From positions 1-64,000 of the forward strand of contig NZ_AUDZ01000017.1 of the NCBI RefSeq assembly GCF_000425725.1: a DNA stretch of 64,000 nucleotides. The letters are read 5' to 3'. Source of the stretch: Halomonas halocynthiae DSM 14573 (GTDB taxonomy: Bacteria > Pseudomonadota > Gammaproteobacteria > Pseudomonadales > Halomonadaceae). Below are positions 1-9,328 of the stretch, piece after piece. How positions within the stretch are numbered: the first letter of the stretch is position 1; each line of letters begins with the position of its first letter. Below the pieces are notes generated by a model. The model made no database searches. It was not told the DNA's origin and worked only from the letters and a program-made list of their open reading frames with translations. The translations under genes and the position numbers were made by a program.

Positions 1-44
1 GGTGTTGAGCTAACCGGTACTAATTGCCCGTGAGGCTTGACCAT
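1..44 (+). rRNA. rrl: 23S rRNA, 3' end (partial)
   Basis: The first 44 bases match the conserved 3' end of bacterial 23S rRNA: the GGTGTTGAGCTAACCGGTAC stretch followed by the GTGAGGCTT end that closes the terminal helix. The gene begins before the window. The exact 3' end is set by analogy with E. coli and may be off by a few bases. Bases 45-146 are the 23S-5S spacer; no tRNA was recognised in it. Confidence 0.95.
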
Positions 45-146
45 ATAACCCCAAGCCGTTTGATCACGAGACACACGGCCGGATACGCAACTACAGTGCC
101 AACAGTGGCCTGTTGAGACGATCTCACAGCATGATTTACCCCTTTT

Positions 147-265
147 CGCCTGACGACCATAGCGTGCGTGAACCACCTGATCCCTTGCCGAACTCAGTAG
201 TGAAACCGCTCCGCGCCGATGGTAGTGTGGGGTCTCCCCATGCGAGAGTAGGTCATCGTCAGGCA
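147..265 (+). rRNA. rrf: 5S rRNA
   Basis: About 119 bases with the conserved 5S core (CCGAACTCAGTAGTGAAAC and the GATGGTAGTGTGGGGTCTCC block). The two ends pair (CCTGACGA at the 5' end with TCGTCAGG at the 3' end) to form the terminal helix. It follows 23S rRNA and is the last gene of the rRNA operon, followed directly by a terminator. Confidence 0.97.
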
Positions 266-274
266 CTTATACCA

Positions 275-309
275 AAAGCCCCGAGCGCAACGCGCTCGGG
301 GCTTTTTTT
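275..309 (+). terminator. Rho-independent terminator of the rRNA operon
   Basis: A GC-rich perfect stem (AGCCCCGAGCGC pairing with GCGCTCGGGGCT) with a very short loop, followed by seven T. It lies about 10 bases after 5S rRNA. Confidence 0.92.
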
Positions 310-411
310 ATGCCTGGGGTTGGTCCTGGAGTTGGTGTTTGAGTTATCGCCAAACGGCTACGTAAGCTGTTATATGTTTGTAGGCCAAGGGTTAGCCCAT
401 CAAGGGCTAGT

Positions 412-981
412 CTATAAAGAGGGACTCTCGCAGAGTTGGTTCATGCGCTCTATTGCTTGTTTGGCACCTTCTAAGCCAAAGGCCATGAACCAAGGATCAT
501 TTTCACTACGCATCATGCGAACTCGCATGATTTCTCCTGTGGTCATCTCATTCAGTAGCAGTGTCATTTCTTCCAGGTTGAAACGAGCATAGAAACCGTC
601 ATCTCCACGATTGGTAATAAAGGCAACACTGCCGCTATGGATCGGCTGCTCATCAACTCGTATGTCTGCCGCCACGTGATTCTGTATTTCGCTCTGGGCT
701 TGATTTTCTTGAAGCCTGACGCGTAACTCCACCCAAGGTTGCTGGCAATGGCCTGGGCGAGCGTTAATGCTTAAGATAGAGTCAGCATAGCTGCTATCGT
801 CCAGAGCGCGTGCATAGTGCTCATCCCCCAGTGATAGCACCAGTGATTTCCAGCGTCCGTGAGACTCGATATCACCGATATTGAAATTGGTTGCCTGTAC
901 TTGGCTAGTTAAAGCGAGTGACGTTAGGCATAGCATTGTGTGCTGGAGAGCCCGTTGCGAGAAAAGCTTCATAGAGCGCAT
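412..981 (-). CDS. Secreted protein of unknown function
   Basis: 189 residues with a Sec signal peptide: basic start, hydrophobic stretch at about 14-27, and a likely cleavage near VQATN (about residues 28-31). The mature part has two Cys (in a PGHCQQPW context and near the C-terminus) that could form one disulfide. The C-terminal pattern (a FNLEEMTLLL-type strand, then GFYARF and GAKQAIERMNQLC) is loosely like invasion-associated locus B type periplasmic proteins, but this is only an impression. A purine-rich AAGGA lies upstream of the first ATG. It stands alone between the rRNA terminator and the nsrR-type gene, which is on the same strand. Export is well supported; function is unknown. Confidence 0.6.
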   Translation of the reverse strand: MRSMKLFSQRALQHTMLCLTSLALTSQVQATNFNIGDIESHGRWKSLVLSLGDEHYARALDDSSYADSILSINARPGHCQQPWVELRVRLQENQAQSEIQNHVAADIRVDEQPIHSGSVAFITNRGDDGFYARFNLEEMTLLLNEMTTGEIMRVRMMRSENDPWFMAFGLEGAKQAIERMNQLCESPSL

Positions 982-1054
982 GAGTCAGATTGATTCCTTG
1001 CAAGTGCTAGGGCAAAAGGGGGATTTGAGACTGTAATGTGATGACATCGTTCAG

Positions 1055-1507
1055 CTATGGTTTCGATGGTGACGCGTCAAGTTGCAATAGCTTGATCAGT
1101 GCTGGTTCTTGATGGGTCAGTAAGTCGGCTAGGGTGTAGCGGTCCAAAACCTCAAGAAAGGCGTTCAGGGCATCCTGTAGTATGAAGCGTAGCTGGCAGG
1201 CGGGCGTAATCGCGCACTGATTATTGTCGCTAAAGCATTCCACTAGCGTAAAGCCATTTTCGAGTTGGCGTATTAACTCACCCAGAGCGATGGCTTCAGG
1301 AACTCGCTGCAACAGTAGCCCACCATGTTTACCACGAATTGCTGTGATATAGCCGCAATGGCTGAGTTCTTGAACCACTTTCATCAGATGGTTACGAGAA
1401 ATGGAAAAGCGCTCGGCGATGTCAGCAATGGTGGAGCGCTTTTCACCTTTTAGCGCCAAATAGATCAGCACGCGCAGTGAGTAGTCCGTGAAATGGGTCA
1501 GGCGCAT
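1055..1507 (-). CDS. nsrR: Rrf2-family regulator, NsrR type (nitric oxide-sensing repressor)
   Basis: 150 residues. An N-terminal winged helix (starting MRLTHFTDYSLRVLIYLAL, with ISRNHLMKVVQELSHCGYI as the recognition region and the RGKHGGLLL wing) is followed by three Cys at 91, 98 and 104 in a CFSDNNQCAITPAC context. This is the [2Fe-2S]/[4Fe-4S] ligand pattern of NsrR, close to E. coli C91, C96 and C102, rather than the IscR pattern. NsrR represses NO-detoxifying genes until NO attacks the cluster. A candidate operator lies before nnrS at about 13.1 kb. An AGGGA ribosome site precedes the start. Five copies of a 7-base repeat lie 15-49 bases upstream of the start codon. Confidence 0.85.
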   Translation of the reverse strand: MRLTHFTDYSLRVLIYLALKGEKRSTIADIAERFSISRNHLMKVVQELSHCGYITAIRGKHGGLLLQRVPEAIALGELIRQLENGFTLVECFSDNNQCAITPACQLRFILQDALNAFLEVLDRYTLADLLTHQEPALIKLLQLDASPSKP

Positions 1508-1521
1508 GAGTGTCCCTACAC

Positions 1522-1556
1522 AATGGCTAATGGCTAATGGCTAATGGCTAATGGCT
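1522..1556. repeat. Five tandem copies of a 7-bp unit before nsrR
   Basis: AATGGCT occurs five times head to tail (AGCCATT on the nsrR strand). The array ends about 15 bases upstream of the nsrR start codon. It is therefore in the 5' leader or the promoter spacer. Seven is not a multiple of three, and copy number changes would alter promoter or leader spacing rather than the protein. Confidence 0.9.
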
Positions 1557-1578
1557 GAGCTGAAGGTGAATCCAAGTT

Positions 1579-1595
1579 AAATAATCATAATATTT
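1579..1595. promoter_or_regulatory. AT-rich inverted repeat upstream of nsrR
   Basis: AAATA and TATTT are 7 bases apart in an AT-rich island between nsrR and hemN, the likely promoter zone of nsrR. It could be a site for autoregulation by the Rrf2 protein, but the match to any known box is weak. Confidence 0.25.
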
Positions 1596-1645
1596 TGCCA
1601 TAGCCTGAGGGTTTCGGCACGAAACGACGTGCCTATAAAGGCATT

Positions 1646-1659
1646 GTTGATCCAGGTCA
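1646..1659 (+). promoter_or_regulatory. Degenerate Fnr/Anr-type box upstream of hemN
   Basis: TTGAT-CCAG-GTCAT resembles the Fnr/Anr consensus TTGATNNNNATCAA: a perfect left half and a right half matching three of five. It lies about 105 bases before the hemN start, and hemN is a classic Anr-controlled gene in pseudomonads. Moderate to weak support. Confidence 0.35.
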
Positions 1660-1764
1660 TCTATCTCTTGAAGGAAGTCCACGGCTAACGCTAAGACTGG
1701 CATAATTCATTCATATGCTACCGACCACGTCGGTGGTTCTCGTTCCAAGAGGCCTGATTCTGCC

Positions 1765-3150
1765 ATGTTTAATACGCTTCCGTTCATTCGCCCGTTGGTC
1801 GAAAAATATGACCGTCCAGGACCGCGTTATACGTCGTATCCTACGGCGCCTCAGTTTCAGACAGCATTTGCTGAGGATGACTATCGTGAGGCTGCTCGGC
1901 GTAGCAACGAGGTAGCGTCGCCTAAGCCGCTATCGGCTTATATACATATCCCGTTTTGCGAAAGCCTGTGCTACTACTGCGCGTGTAACAAGATTATTAC
2001 TCACAACCATGAGCGGGCGGCGGAGTACCTAGAGTGGCTGAAGCATGAAATTAACATGCAAGGCGCCCTGTTTGATGACTCGCGTTATATGACGCAATTG
2101 CATTTGGGGGGCGGCACTCCGACTTTCCTCAGTAATGCGCAACTCGGTGAGCTGATGGCAGCGCTGGATGAGGCCTTTCATTTTGCTGAACCGGAGGCAC
2201 GTGAGTTTTCCTTGGAGGTTGACCCGCGGACTGTGACACCGGAGCAAATTCGAGAGCTACGCGAGCTTGGCTTTAACCGTTTAAGTTTTGGTGTGCAGGA
2301 TTTTGATCGTCGCGTTCAGGAAGCCGTCAATCGTGTTCAGAGTGAAGAACAAGTGATTGAGCTGGTAGCGACTGCTCGTGAGGCTGATTTTGCGTCGGTC
2401 AGTGTGGATCTGATCTATGGTTTACCATTACAGACAGTTGCCAGCTTTGATACGACGTTGGAAAAAATTATTGCTCTGCGTCCAGACCGCATCGCTACCT
2501 ACAGCTACGCTCACCTGCCTGAGCTGTTCAAGGCTCAGCGCCTGATTCGCCCTGAGCATATGCCACCGCCAGAGCGAAAAATGGAACTGTTGGAGCTGAC
2601 GATTCGGCGTCTCACAGAAGCCGGTTATCTCTATATTGGTATGGACCATTTCGCGCTACCCAACGATGAGTTGTCGTTGGCTAAGGAAAATGGCAGTTTG
2701 CAGCGCAATTTCCAGGGTTATTCCACTCATGCCGATTGCGACCTTATCGGCCTTGGTGTCACGGCGATTGGTAAAGTCGGTGATAGTTATAGCCAGAATG
2801 TTAAGGAAACTGCCCAATATCAGGCTCGGCTTGAAGAAGGCCGGCTACCTATTATGCGGGGCTATCGCCTGCACGCCGATGATATGCTGCGCCGTGACGT
2901 AATCAATACGTTGATGTGTCACGGCAGTGTGGATTTCGCAGTCATTGAAGCGGCTCATGGCATCGACTTCAAAACAACCTTCGCTGATGCGCTGCAAGAA
3001 CTGCAGGAAATGGCGGATGACGGGCTGGTTAATATCAGCGACACAGCGGTTGAGGTGTTGCCAGCAGGGCGATTGATGATGCGTAATGCAGCAATGGTTT
3101 TTGATGCGTACTTAACGCGTAGTGCTGGGCGATATTCCCGTACTGTTTGA
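1765..3150 (+). CDS. hemN: Oxygen-independent coproporphyrinogen III oxidase (radical SAM)
   Basis: 461 residues, the usual HemN length. It converts coproporphyrinogen III to protoporphyrinogen IX without oxygen, in the cytoplasm, using S-adenosylmethionine. The radical SAM cluster motif is HIPFCESLCYYCACN at 61-75, with Cys 65, 69 and 72 as CxxxCxxC, plus the extra Cys 74 typical of HemN. The SAM-binding HLGGGTPTFLS and the downstream EVDPRTVTPEQ and RLSFGVQDF blocks are all present. The N-terminal DRPGPRYTSYPTA stretch is also diagnostic. A GAGG lies upstream of the start. It is transcribed away from nsrR, and a degenerate Fnr-type box upstream suggests induction at low oxygen. Confidence 0.95.
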   Translation: MFNTLPFIRPLVEKYDRPGPRYTSYPTAPQFQTAFAEDDYREAARRSNEVASPKPLSAYIHIPFCESLCYYCACNKIITHNHERAAEYLEWLKHEINMQGALFDDSRYMTQLHLGGGTPTFLSNAQLGELMAALDEAFHFAEPEAREFSLEVDPRTVTPEQIRELRELGFNRLSFGVQDFDRRVQEAVNRVQSEEQVIELVATAREADFASVSVDLIYGLPLQTVASFDTTLEKIIALRPDRIATYSYAHLPELFKAQRLIRPEHMPPPERKMELLELTIRRLTEAGYLYIGMDHFALPNDELSLAKENGSLQRNFQGYSTHADCDLIGLGVTAIGKVGDSYSQNVKETAQYQARLEEGRLPIMRGYRLHADDMLRRDVINTLMCHGSVDFAVIEAAHGIDFKTTFADALQELQEMADDGLVNISDTAVEVLPAGRLMMRNAAMVFDAYLTRSAGRYSRTV

Positions 3151-3171
3151 GACGTGTTTATATAAAAAATT

Positions 3172-3205
3172 ATAAAAAAGCCCGCCTTGTGGCGGGCCTC
3201 CTGTT
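3172..3205 (-). terminator. Terminator between hemN and the Ntn-hydrolase gene
   Basis: Stem GCCCGCC/GGCGGGC with a TTGT loop at 3180-3197. On the minus strand the hairpin is followed by a T run (the complement of AAAAAA), so it mainly terminates the convergent minus-strand gene at 3250-4329. It may also slow hemN transcription. Confidence 0.75.
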
Positions 3206-3249
3206 AAATAGTGCCTGGTTTAGACAGCCTTGCTTTAGATACCCAGTAT

Positions 3250-4329
3250 TCAGATACCTAAAAACTTGAACGGCTTGGACTCCTCAAACTCACTATTCAC
3301 CATGCCTGAGTAGATGTTTCTCTGATGGGGCCCAAGGTCAAGTTTTAAGACCTTGCCATTTTCCTCAGAGAAGTCCAGTTGCTCCATGTCTACCCAGAAG
3401 ACGTTCGGTGTCAGCGCTGACTCAAAGAAATAGCGCTTGTTTTTCTGGTCGGACACGGTGCGCCAGCGAGTAGATGAAATATTGGGTTGGTCGGGTGTTG
3501 TGATACCAAATGGTACCGACACATTACGGATGACGCTAAATACACTGGCTAAGGATTCTCTCGTATTGCCTGTTCTGGGTACTGCATTGACATAGAACGA
3601 GGCGCGAGCAAAGCGGTCAGAGGCACGATTAGTCCCGGGCAACATGACGGTGCCATCTATCTGTTGCCAGTATTCATTGATGGCGAGCTGTCGTTCAAAG
3701 GTTGGAGAGTTGGTGACTACCTGGAAGTCGTTGCTATGGTGAACAACGCGCTGACCATCAATATATTCGATGATAGCGCTATCACCGGACGCGTCTGAAA
3801 GCGCGAGGTGCAGGGTAGCCAGCCTGTCTTGCCCTGGAACGTTGTCGGTTACCAGAGTGAAAGGATCTTTCTCCAGCTCCGCTACGGCCTCTTCCACCGT
3901 GGCGAAATTATCGAGCATGTATTGTGCCCAAGCAGCGATGGTCAGCCCCGGTGAGCTGCCATCGTATTCAGGGTAAGACGATTCAACAAGCCATAATATG
4001 TTGGCAACCAAGCCTTCTTCGTTCATGCCATCAGTGGTGGAAATGTCGTAGCCTGAGCTGATTACGCTGCCATATTTTGACGTCCACTCGAGAGAGTTGG
4101 GGCCCGCCTCGCCAGAGCGTTCCATGCCGCGTGGAAATACCCATAGATTGGTTCCAACATCTTCTCTCCAATCCATGGAGCGAGCTGTCATGACCTCGTT
4201 ATCAATGCCTTGGTAAATAAAGCGTGTGCAGGCTTCGGCGTCATTGAGTGTCAGCAGGCTAACGGGAGCCAGCATCAAGCCGCAAATAACAGCATGGCAG
4301 CGTCTTTTTGAGTAGAGCGTTCTCAGCAT
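3250..4329 (-). CDS. Exported linear amide C-N hydrolase, choloylglycine hydrolase/penicillin V acylase family
   Basis: 359 residues. A signal peptide (hydrophobic core about 13-28) ends at A33 so that Cys34 becomes the N-terminal residue. In this Ntn-hydrolase family an N-terminal Cys is the catalytic nucleophile. Counting from it, Arg17 and Asp20 of the mature protein (in an ARSMDW context) match the conserved active-site Arg and Asp. Later blocks such as SGYDISTTDGMNEEGL and GDSAIIEYIDG are typical. Family members hydrolyse bile salts, penicillin V or N-acyl homoserine lactones; which applies here cannot be told from sequence. The signal peptide points to a periplasmic enzyme, as for gammaproteobacterial penicillin V acylases that also act as quorum-quenching enzymes. 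Confidence 0.85.
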   Translation of the reverse strand: MLRTLYSKRRCHAVICGLMLAPVSLLTLNDAEACTRFIYQGIDNEVMTARSMDWREDVGTNLWVFPRGMERSGEAGPNSLEWTSKYGSVISSGYDISTTDGMNEEGLVANILWLVESSYPEYDGSSPGLTIAAWAQYMLDNFATVEEAVAELEKDPFTLVTDNVPGQDRLATLHLALSDASGDSAIIEYIDGQRVVHHSNDFQVVTNSPTFERQLAINEYWQQIDGTVMLPGTNRASDRFARASFYVNAVPRTGNTRESLASVFSVIRNVSVPFGITTPDQPNISSTRWRTVSDQKNKRYFFESALTPNVFWVDMEQLDFSEENGKVLKLDLGPHQRNIYSGMVNSEFEESKPFKFLGI

Positions 4330-4386
4330 GATAGACCTCTCCAGTTAGAGATTGTCATCGCCTGGGGTTTAGTAGCGACGGTTGAA

Positions 4387-5826
<1,440 letters not shown>

Positions 5827-5941
5827 CTAACACCACGCAAGACAGCTTGGTGTTTCCCACAGCCGTATTCCAAACCGTGCGATCGCCGCCGTTGCTGGGG
5901 TGTTAAATTGTCAAATGAATAACGCTGTTTTTTACAAAATA

Positions 5942-5957
5942 TTACCCTATGTAGTGC
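5942..5957. promoter_or_regulatory. NrdR-like box 1
   Basis: TTACCCTATGTAGTGC matches about 10 of 16 positions of the NrdR consensus ACACWATATATWGTGT, with the right half (TAGTG) well kept. It starts exactly 31 bases before box 2, the three-helical-turn spacing typical of NrdR box pairs. Confidence 0.55.
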
Positions 5958-5972
5958 TTGTTTTTATTCTTT

Positions 5973-5988
5973 CGCCTATATATTGTGC
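5973..5988. promoter_or_regulatory. NrdR-like box 2
   Basis: CGCCTATATATTGTGC has the perfect core CTATATATTGTG of the NrdR consensus (12 of 16 overall). NrdR represses ribonucleotide reductase genes when dATP is high. The pair lies about 330 bases upstream of nrdJa, with the ubiT remnant in between. Confidence 0.65.
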
Positions 5989-6098
5989 TTTAACTATCTT
6001 GGTAGGCGAAAAAACAAACGTAAGGATAAGTGCTTGATAGGCGTTAGTGTATCGCGCGGGTGCCTGGCGAATATGGGTAGATTTGTTGAACGTTTTGT

Positions 6099-6248
6099 GT
6101 GGTGACGCGACGAAAAGAGCCTGAGGGTCTGTTGTTTCAGCGCCGCTTGTCGAGTGAAGGCGACACCGATACCGGCACCAAGATTGGTCTGCTGACCAAA
6201 AACTTTTCGATGGCCGTGAAGAAGGCGCGCCGTTTGCTGAGCTACTGA
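6099..6248 (+). pseudogene. ubiT: Remnant of ubiT (SCP2-domain protein for anaerobic ubiquinone synthesis)
   Basis: A 49-codon open frame starting with GTG. Its middle, RRKEPEGLLFQRRLSSEGDT, aligns well with the E. coli UbiT (YhbT) segment RKQDPDTLFFQRRLVIEGDT near the end of the SCP2 lipid-binding domain. The N-terminal two thirds is missing. Just upstream, in another frame (about 6079-6093), DLLNV matches the DLLMI that precedes this segment in UbiT, which suggests a frameshift in an already truncated copy. UbiT works with UbiU and UbiV in oxygen-independent ubiquinone synthesis; neither is in this window. Similarity is from memory. Confidence 0.6.
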
Positions 6249-6315
6249 TTCGCTTGAAAAAGCTGGCGCATAGCGCCTGATTGCTTGTTAACTGATTTTT
6301 ACGGAGCTAATCCGC

Positions 6316-8427
6316 ATGAGTACGTCCACCAACGCAGTAACGTTGTCCAACGAGGTGCCAATGCAAGAGCCCTCGCGTGATATCTGGGATGCTAAATACC
6401 GTCTCAAGGATCGCCATGGTGCTGCGGTGGACAAAGATGTTAGCGCCACTTGGGAGCGCGTCGCCAGGGCTCTGGCCGCAGTGGAAGGCGATAACGCCAA
6501 GGTTTGGCTACCGAAGTTTCGTTGGGCGCTGGAAAACGGCGCGATTCCCGCTGGACGCATTATGTCCAATGCTGGCGCCGAGGATTTTAAACCGGCGGTT
6601 AGTCTGATTAATTGCACGGTTTCCAGCACCATCCGTGATTCCATGCGCGATATTCTGAGCAGTGTTGTTGATGCTGGTATGACGCTTAAGGCGGGTTGCG
6701 GTATTGGCTACGACTTCTCTACGTTGCGCCATAAAGGTGCCTTTGTGTTTGGTGCGGGTGCGGGGACTAACGGTCCGCTGGCGTTCATGGATATCTACGA
6801 CAAGATGTGCTTCACCGTAGCCTCTGCCGGCGGCCGTCGTGGTGCTCAGATGGGCACTTTCGATGTCGGCCACCCAGATGTGCGCGAGTTTATCGAAGCT
6901 AAACGTGAAGCGGGTCGTCTGCGCCAGTTCAACCTTTCGCTGCTGATTACCGATGAGTTTATCGAAGCGGTCAAGAATAATGCGGATTGGCCGTTGGCCT
7001 TCCCACTGCATGGCGGCGAGAAGGGTGATGTTAGCGAAAATGAGCTGATTTACCGCGACTGGCCGATAATTGAAGACGACTACACCGTTGATGCTGAAGG
7101 GCGTGTAGCTTGCCGTATTGTTGATGTGATCAAGGCGCGCGAGCTGTGGGACACTATCATGCGCTCGACCTACGACTTCGCCGAGCCAGGCTTCATCCTT
7201 ATCGATGAAGTCAATCGCATGAACAATAACTGGTTCTGCGAGGAAATCCGCGCAACCAACCCGTGCGGTGAGCAGCCTCTTCCGCCAGAGGGGGCGTGCT
7301 TGTTGGGTTCTGTCAATCTGACCCGCTTTGTTATCGACCCCTTCGGCGATAGCCCGAGCTTTGATTGGGCGCGTTACCGCGAGGTGGTTGCCATCTTTAC
7401 GCGAATGCTCGATAACGTAGTAGAAATCAGCGGCCTGCCGCTGGAAGGCCAGCGCCGCGAGATCGAAGCCAAGCGCCGTCACGGCATGGGCTTTCTGGGT
7501 CTGGGGTCAACGCTGACCATGCTTAAGATTCCTTACGGCTCGGCCGAATCGCTGGCCTTTACCGAAGAGATCAGCCGTAATCTCGCCATCGAAGGCTGGA
7601 AGCAAGGGCTTGAGCTGGCACGTGAAAAAGGTATGGCTCCGGCGTTGAAAAAAGAATACGAGTTGACGCCAAAGATGCTGCGCATTCGCCCAGAGCTGGC
7701 CGCCGATGGTTATGAGGTGGGTGACAAACTGCCGGGTCGCATTCTGCTCGCACGTTACAGCCGCTACATGCAGAAAATTGCCGACGTTGAGCCGGAGCTG
7801 GTAGCTGCGCTGGCGGAAGAAGGGGCACGCTTTACTCACCACAGCTCAATTGCACCGACCGGCACCATCAGTCTGTCGTTGGGTAATAATGCCTCTAATG
7901 GCATTGAGCCATCGTTCTCGCACCGCTATTACCGCAACGTGATCCAGTCGGGTAAAAAGACCAAGGAGCAGGTCGAAGTCGTCTCTTTTGAGCTGGCCGC
8001 CTATCGTCATTTCATTGCCGCTGATGCCGTAGAGAGCGACCTGCCCGCCTACTTTATTACGGCCGACTCGGTCTCGCCTAAACAGCACGTGGCTGTTCAA
8101 GCCGCTGCTCAGGCTTGGGTTGACTCGGCCATTTCTAAAACCGTTAATGTGCCGACTGAGTTTCCGTTTGATGAGTTCAAGGGGCTCTATTTAGACGCCT
8201 ACGCCAGCAAGCTTAAGGGCTGCACCACCTTCCGCTTCAATCCCGAGGCCTTCCAAGGTGTACTAGTGCGCGAAGATGATCTCAAGAGCACTACCTATGT
8301 GTTTGACCTGGAGAATGGCGAGCGTGTTGAGCTGAGTGGTGATGAGACGGTGATCTATGATGGCGAAGAGCATAATGCAGCTAATTTGTACGATGCGTTG
8401 AAGGAAGGCACTTATGGCAAGTGGTAA
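6316..8427 (+). CDS. nrdJa: Class II (adenosylcobalamin-dependent) ribonucleotide reductase, large part
   Basis: 703 residues. It reduces ribonucleotides to deoxyribonucleotides with a B12 radical and works with or without oxygen. Cys100 (INCTV), the radical Cys317 (NPCGEQPLPPEG) and Cys328 (ACLLGSVNL) are present; the 11-residue gap between the last two equals that of Thermotoga NrdJ (C322/C333). SIAPTGTISL and GIEPSFSHRYYR are also conserved. The frame stops at 8427, and the C-terminal zinc/redox part is a separate gene 84 bases downstream, as in Pseudomonas aeruginosa NrdJa/NrdJb. ACGGAG precedes the start. Paired NrdR-like boxes lie upstream. Confidence 0.93.
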   Translation: MSTSTNAVTLSNEVPMQEPSRDIWDAKYRLKDRHGAAVDKDVSATWERVARALAAVEGDNAKVWLPKFRWALENGAIPAGRIMSNAGAEDFKPAVSLINCTVSSTIRDSMRDILSSVVDAGMTLKAGCGIGYDFSTLRHKGAFVFGAGAGTNGPLAFMDIYDKMCFTVASAGGRRGAQMGTFDVGHPDVREFIEAKREAGRLRQFNLSLLITDEFIEAVKNNADWPLAFPLHGGEKGDVSENELIYRDWPIIEDDYTVDAEGRVACRIVDVIKARELWDTIMRSTYDFAEPGFILIDEVNRMNNNWFCEEIRATNPCGEQPLPPEGACLLGSVNLTRFVIDPFGDSPSFDWARYREVVAIFTRMLDNVVEISGLPLEGQRREIEAKRRHGMGFLGLGSTLTMLKIPYGSAESLAFTEEISRNLAIEGWKQGLELAREKGMAPALKKEYELTPKMLRIRPELAADGYEVGDKLPGRILLARYSRYMQKIADVEPELVAALAEEGARFTHHSSIAPTGTISLSLGNNASNGIEPSFSHRYYRNVIQSGKKTKEQVEVVSFELAAYRHFIAADAVESDLPAYFITADSVSPKQHVAVQAAAQAWVDSAISKTVNVPTEFPFDEFKGLYLDAYASKLKGCTTFRFNPEAFQGVLVREDDLKSTTYVFDLENGERVELSGDETVIYDGEEHNAANLYDALKEGTYGKW

Positions 8428-8511
8428 GTCACGATCTACTGCGCTCGCCGAGGCGGCCGTGACTGGCCGTTGCGTGAGCGCCACAGCACAACCTTCTGAA
8501 GGAGCCCTCTG

Positions 8512-9261
8512 ATGGCCGTCGAGATCACGTCAAAGATTGTTGCATATAGTGTCAAAAAGCCGGAAGACGTGCCTGCACCTGCACCATTGGCTGACGATAG
8601 TCCGCTGACCGTGCGTATTCCTTCGCGCCCTGAAGGCACGCTGGAGGCGGTATCGGAAAAAATTTCCTACGTCGGGGCTGAGGGCCGCAAGAAAGTTTAT
8701 CTGCTGGTGTCATTCATGCCTGTGGAGGGCGTTATTAACGGCCAACGCGTCGTCATTGAGCGCCCAGTGGAGTTTTTCTTCCCGTCGGGGCAGTTGTCCA
8801 GTGAGCATCAGTGGATTACTGCCACCATGCGCAGCCTGTCGCTGGCTGCACGCGGCGGCTACGTCACTCAGGCAGTGGCCGACCTGCGCAAGGTAGCCTG
8901 GGATAAGGGATTGGTGCGCTGCGGCTGGAATCGCTATGGCAAGCCGGTTTTTCACGACTCCGAAGTGGCTGCCATTGCCTGGTCGATTCAACAGATTCTA
9001 TATCGCCGCGGTTTCCTTGATGAGGACGGCTTGCAAGTGCCGGTAGAGGATCTGGTGGTTCGCTACTCGCAGCGGCTGGCTAGTGGCAACGCTTGGCAGC
9101 CGCCCAGCGATGAAGAAATCCAACGTGCTGAACAGGAGGCGCAAGCCAGCAATGGCGGCCCCGTTGTGGTGGGGCACTGCCCCGAGTGTAACGGCGAGCT
9201 GATCATGATGGACGGCTGCCCCACCTGCTACGCCGGTTGCGGTTGGTCCAAGTGCGGATAA
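8512..9261 (+). CDS. nrdJb: Class II ribonucleotide reductase, C-terminal subunit
   Basis: 249 residues. It corresponds to the part that follows NrdJa in one-chain NrdJ enzymes and in P. aeruginosa is encoded by a separate nrdJb. The C-terminus carries six Cys (CPECNGE, CPTC, CGWSKC), the mobile redox/zinc tail that re-reduces the active-site disulfide. AAGGAG precedes the ATG. It sits 84 bases after nrdJa in the same direction, so the two are very likely cotranscribed. The tail ends one residue after the last Cys, so the protein appears complete. Confidence 0.9.
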   Translation: MAVEITSKIVAYSVKKPEDVPAPAPLADDSPLTVRIPSRPEGTLEAVSEKISYVGAEGRKKVYLLVSFMPVEGVINGQRVVIERPVEFFFPSGQLSSEHQWITATMRSLSLAARGGYVTQAVADLRKVAWDKGLVRCGWNRYGKPVFHDSEVAAIAWSIQQILYRRGFLDEDGLQVPVEDLVVRYSQRLASGNAWQPPSDEEIQRAEQEAQASNGGPVVVGHCPECNGELIMMDGCPTCYAGCGWSKCG

Positions 9262-9328
9262 AAGCAGCAGGGTGTTGAGCAAAATGCGGCGTTCTGCCTT
9301 TCACCAAAGGCACAAGGAGACGTGCGTC

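Noticed and set aside
113..592. 159-codon open frame across the 5S gene
   Set aside because: It runs through 5S rRNA and its terminator, so it is not a protein gene.
1715..1915. 66-codon frame at the start of hemN
   Set aside because: It overlaps hemN in another frame and has no protein-like character.
6508..7482. 324-codon frame antisense to nrdJa
   Set aside because: Shadow of a highly expressed, codon-biased gene; no recognisable domain.
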